From contig JAEZXF010000436.1 in NCBI GenBank assembly GCA_023419995.1, positions 1-5,148 on the forward strand: a stretch of DNA of 5,148 nucleotides, given 5' to 3'. This DNA is from Pseudomonadota bacterium. GTDB lineage: Bacteria; Pseudomonadota; Alphaproteobacteria; Rhizobiales; Rhizobiaceae. The translations under genes and the position numbers were made by a program. The notes beneath the pieces were generated by a model, which saw only the letters and a list, made by a program, of their open reading frames with translations, had not been told where the DNA came from and did no database searches. Below, piece by piece: positions 5,098 to 5,148 of the stretch (the stretch's first letter is position 1; each line of letters starts with the position of its first letter).

Positions 5098-5148
5098 CCC
5101 CTCATCCGCCCTTCGGGCACCTTCTCCCCGTGAACGGGGAGAAGGGGA
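5098..5148. repeat. Rhizobial RIME-like palindromic intergenic repeat, cut by the window edge
   Basis: Starting 29 bp after the tyrS stop, CCCCTCATCCG leads into two adjacent hairpins. The first is GCCC-TTC-GGGC (5108-5118). The second is a perfect 12-bp inverted repeat: CCTTCTCCCCGT (5120-5131) and ACGGGGAGAAGG (5134-5145). The string CCCCTCATCCGCC, then CACCTTCTCCCCG, then CGGGGAGAAGG is familiar to me from many intergenic regions of Rhizobium, Mesorhizobium and Brucella relatives, where such elements are called RIME or similar. The element probably continues beyond the window. It may also help end or stabilise the tyrS transcript. Confidence 0.75.
5120..5145 (+). terminator. Strong hairpin after tyrS (possible terminator within the repeat)
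   Basis: A 12-bp perfect stem with a two-base formal loop (realistically a TGAA loop closed by fewer pairs) lies 51 bases after the tyrS stop. No T run is visible before the window ends, so termination is uncertain. The hairpin could instead block 3' exonucleases. Confidence 0.35.

Noticed and set aside
1..5148. Mobile elements, CRISPR arrays, tRNA/rRNA genes, toxin-antitoxin or defence genes
   Set aside because: No transposase, spaced direct-repeat array, tRNA-like fold or defence domain was seen on either strand; the region looks like stable core chromosome.

Overview
The window is a compact, GC-rich (about two thirds G+C by eye) piece of bacterial chromosome. Protein style, the GC-rich codon use and a rhizobial-type palindromic intergenic repeat at the right edge point to an alphaproteobacterium of the order Hyphomicrobiales (Rhizobiales). 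A Mesorhizobium/Phyllobacteriaceae-like organism is my best guess, but this is inference without a search.

Layout from left to right. A group I (NifS/IscS-type) cysteine desulfurase lies on the minus strand (45-1211). In related genomes it usually heads a suf Fe-S assembly cluster, which here would continue beyond the left edge. A 239-bp control region (1212-1450) separates it from a plus-strand pair: a small alpha/beta hydrolase of the COG2945 type (1451-2125) and, 13 bp further on, a GNAT acetyltransferase with a GTG start (2139-2585). The GNAT gene overlaps tail to tail, by 11 bp, with minus-strand anmK (anhydro-N-acetylmuramic acid kinase, 2575-3684). A 130-bp divergent spacer (3685-3814) then leads into plus-strand tyrS (tyrosyl-tRNA synthetase, 3815-5068). 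The right edge cuts a repeat element of RIME type (5098-5148).

Functionally the genes are housekeeping: sulfur mobilisation for Fe-S clusters and thiolation, cell-wall sugar salvage, tyrosine charging, and two small enzymes of unknown substrate. There is no sign of mobile DNA, CRISPR, RNA genes, frameshifts or gene decay. All five reading frames are intact.

I found no convincing new system. The least explained parts are non-coding: nested palindromes over the putative promoters between the desulfurase and the hydrolase, a small tandem repeat between anmK and tyrS, and the convergent gene overlap with no room for a terminator.
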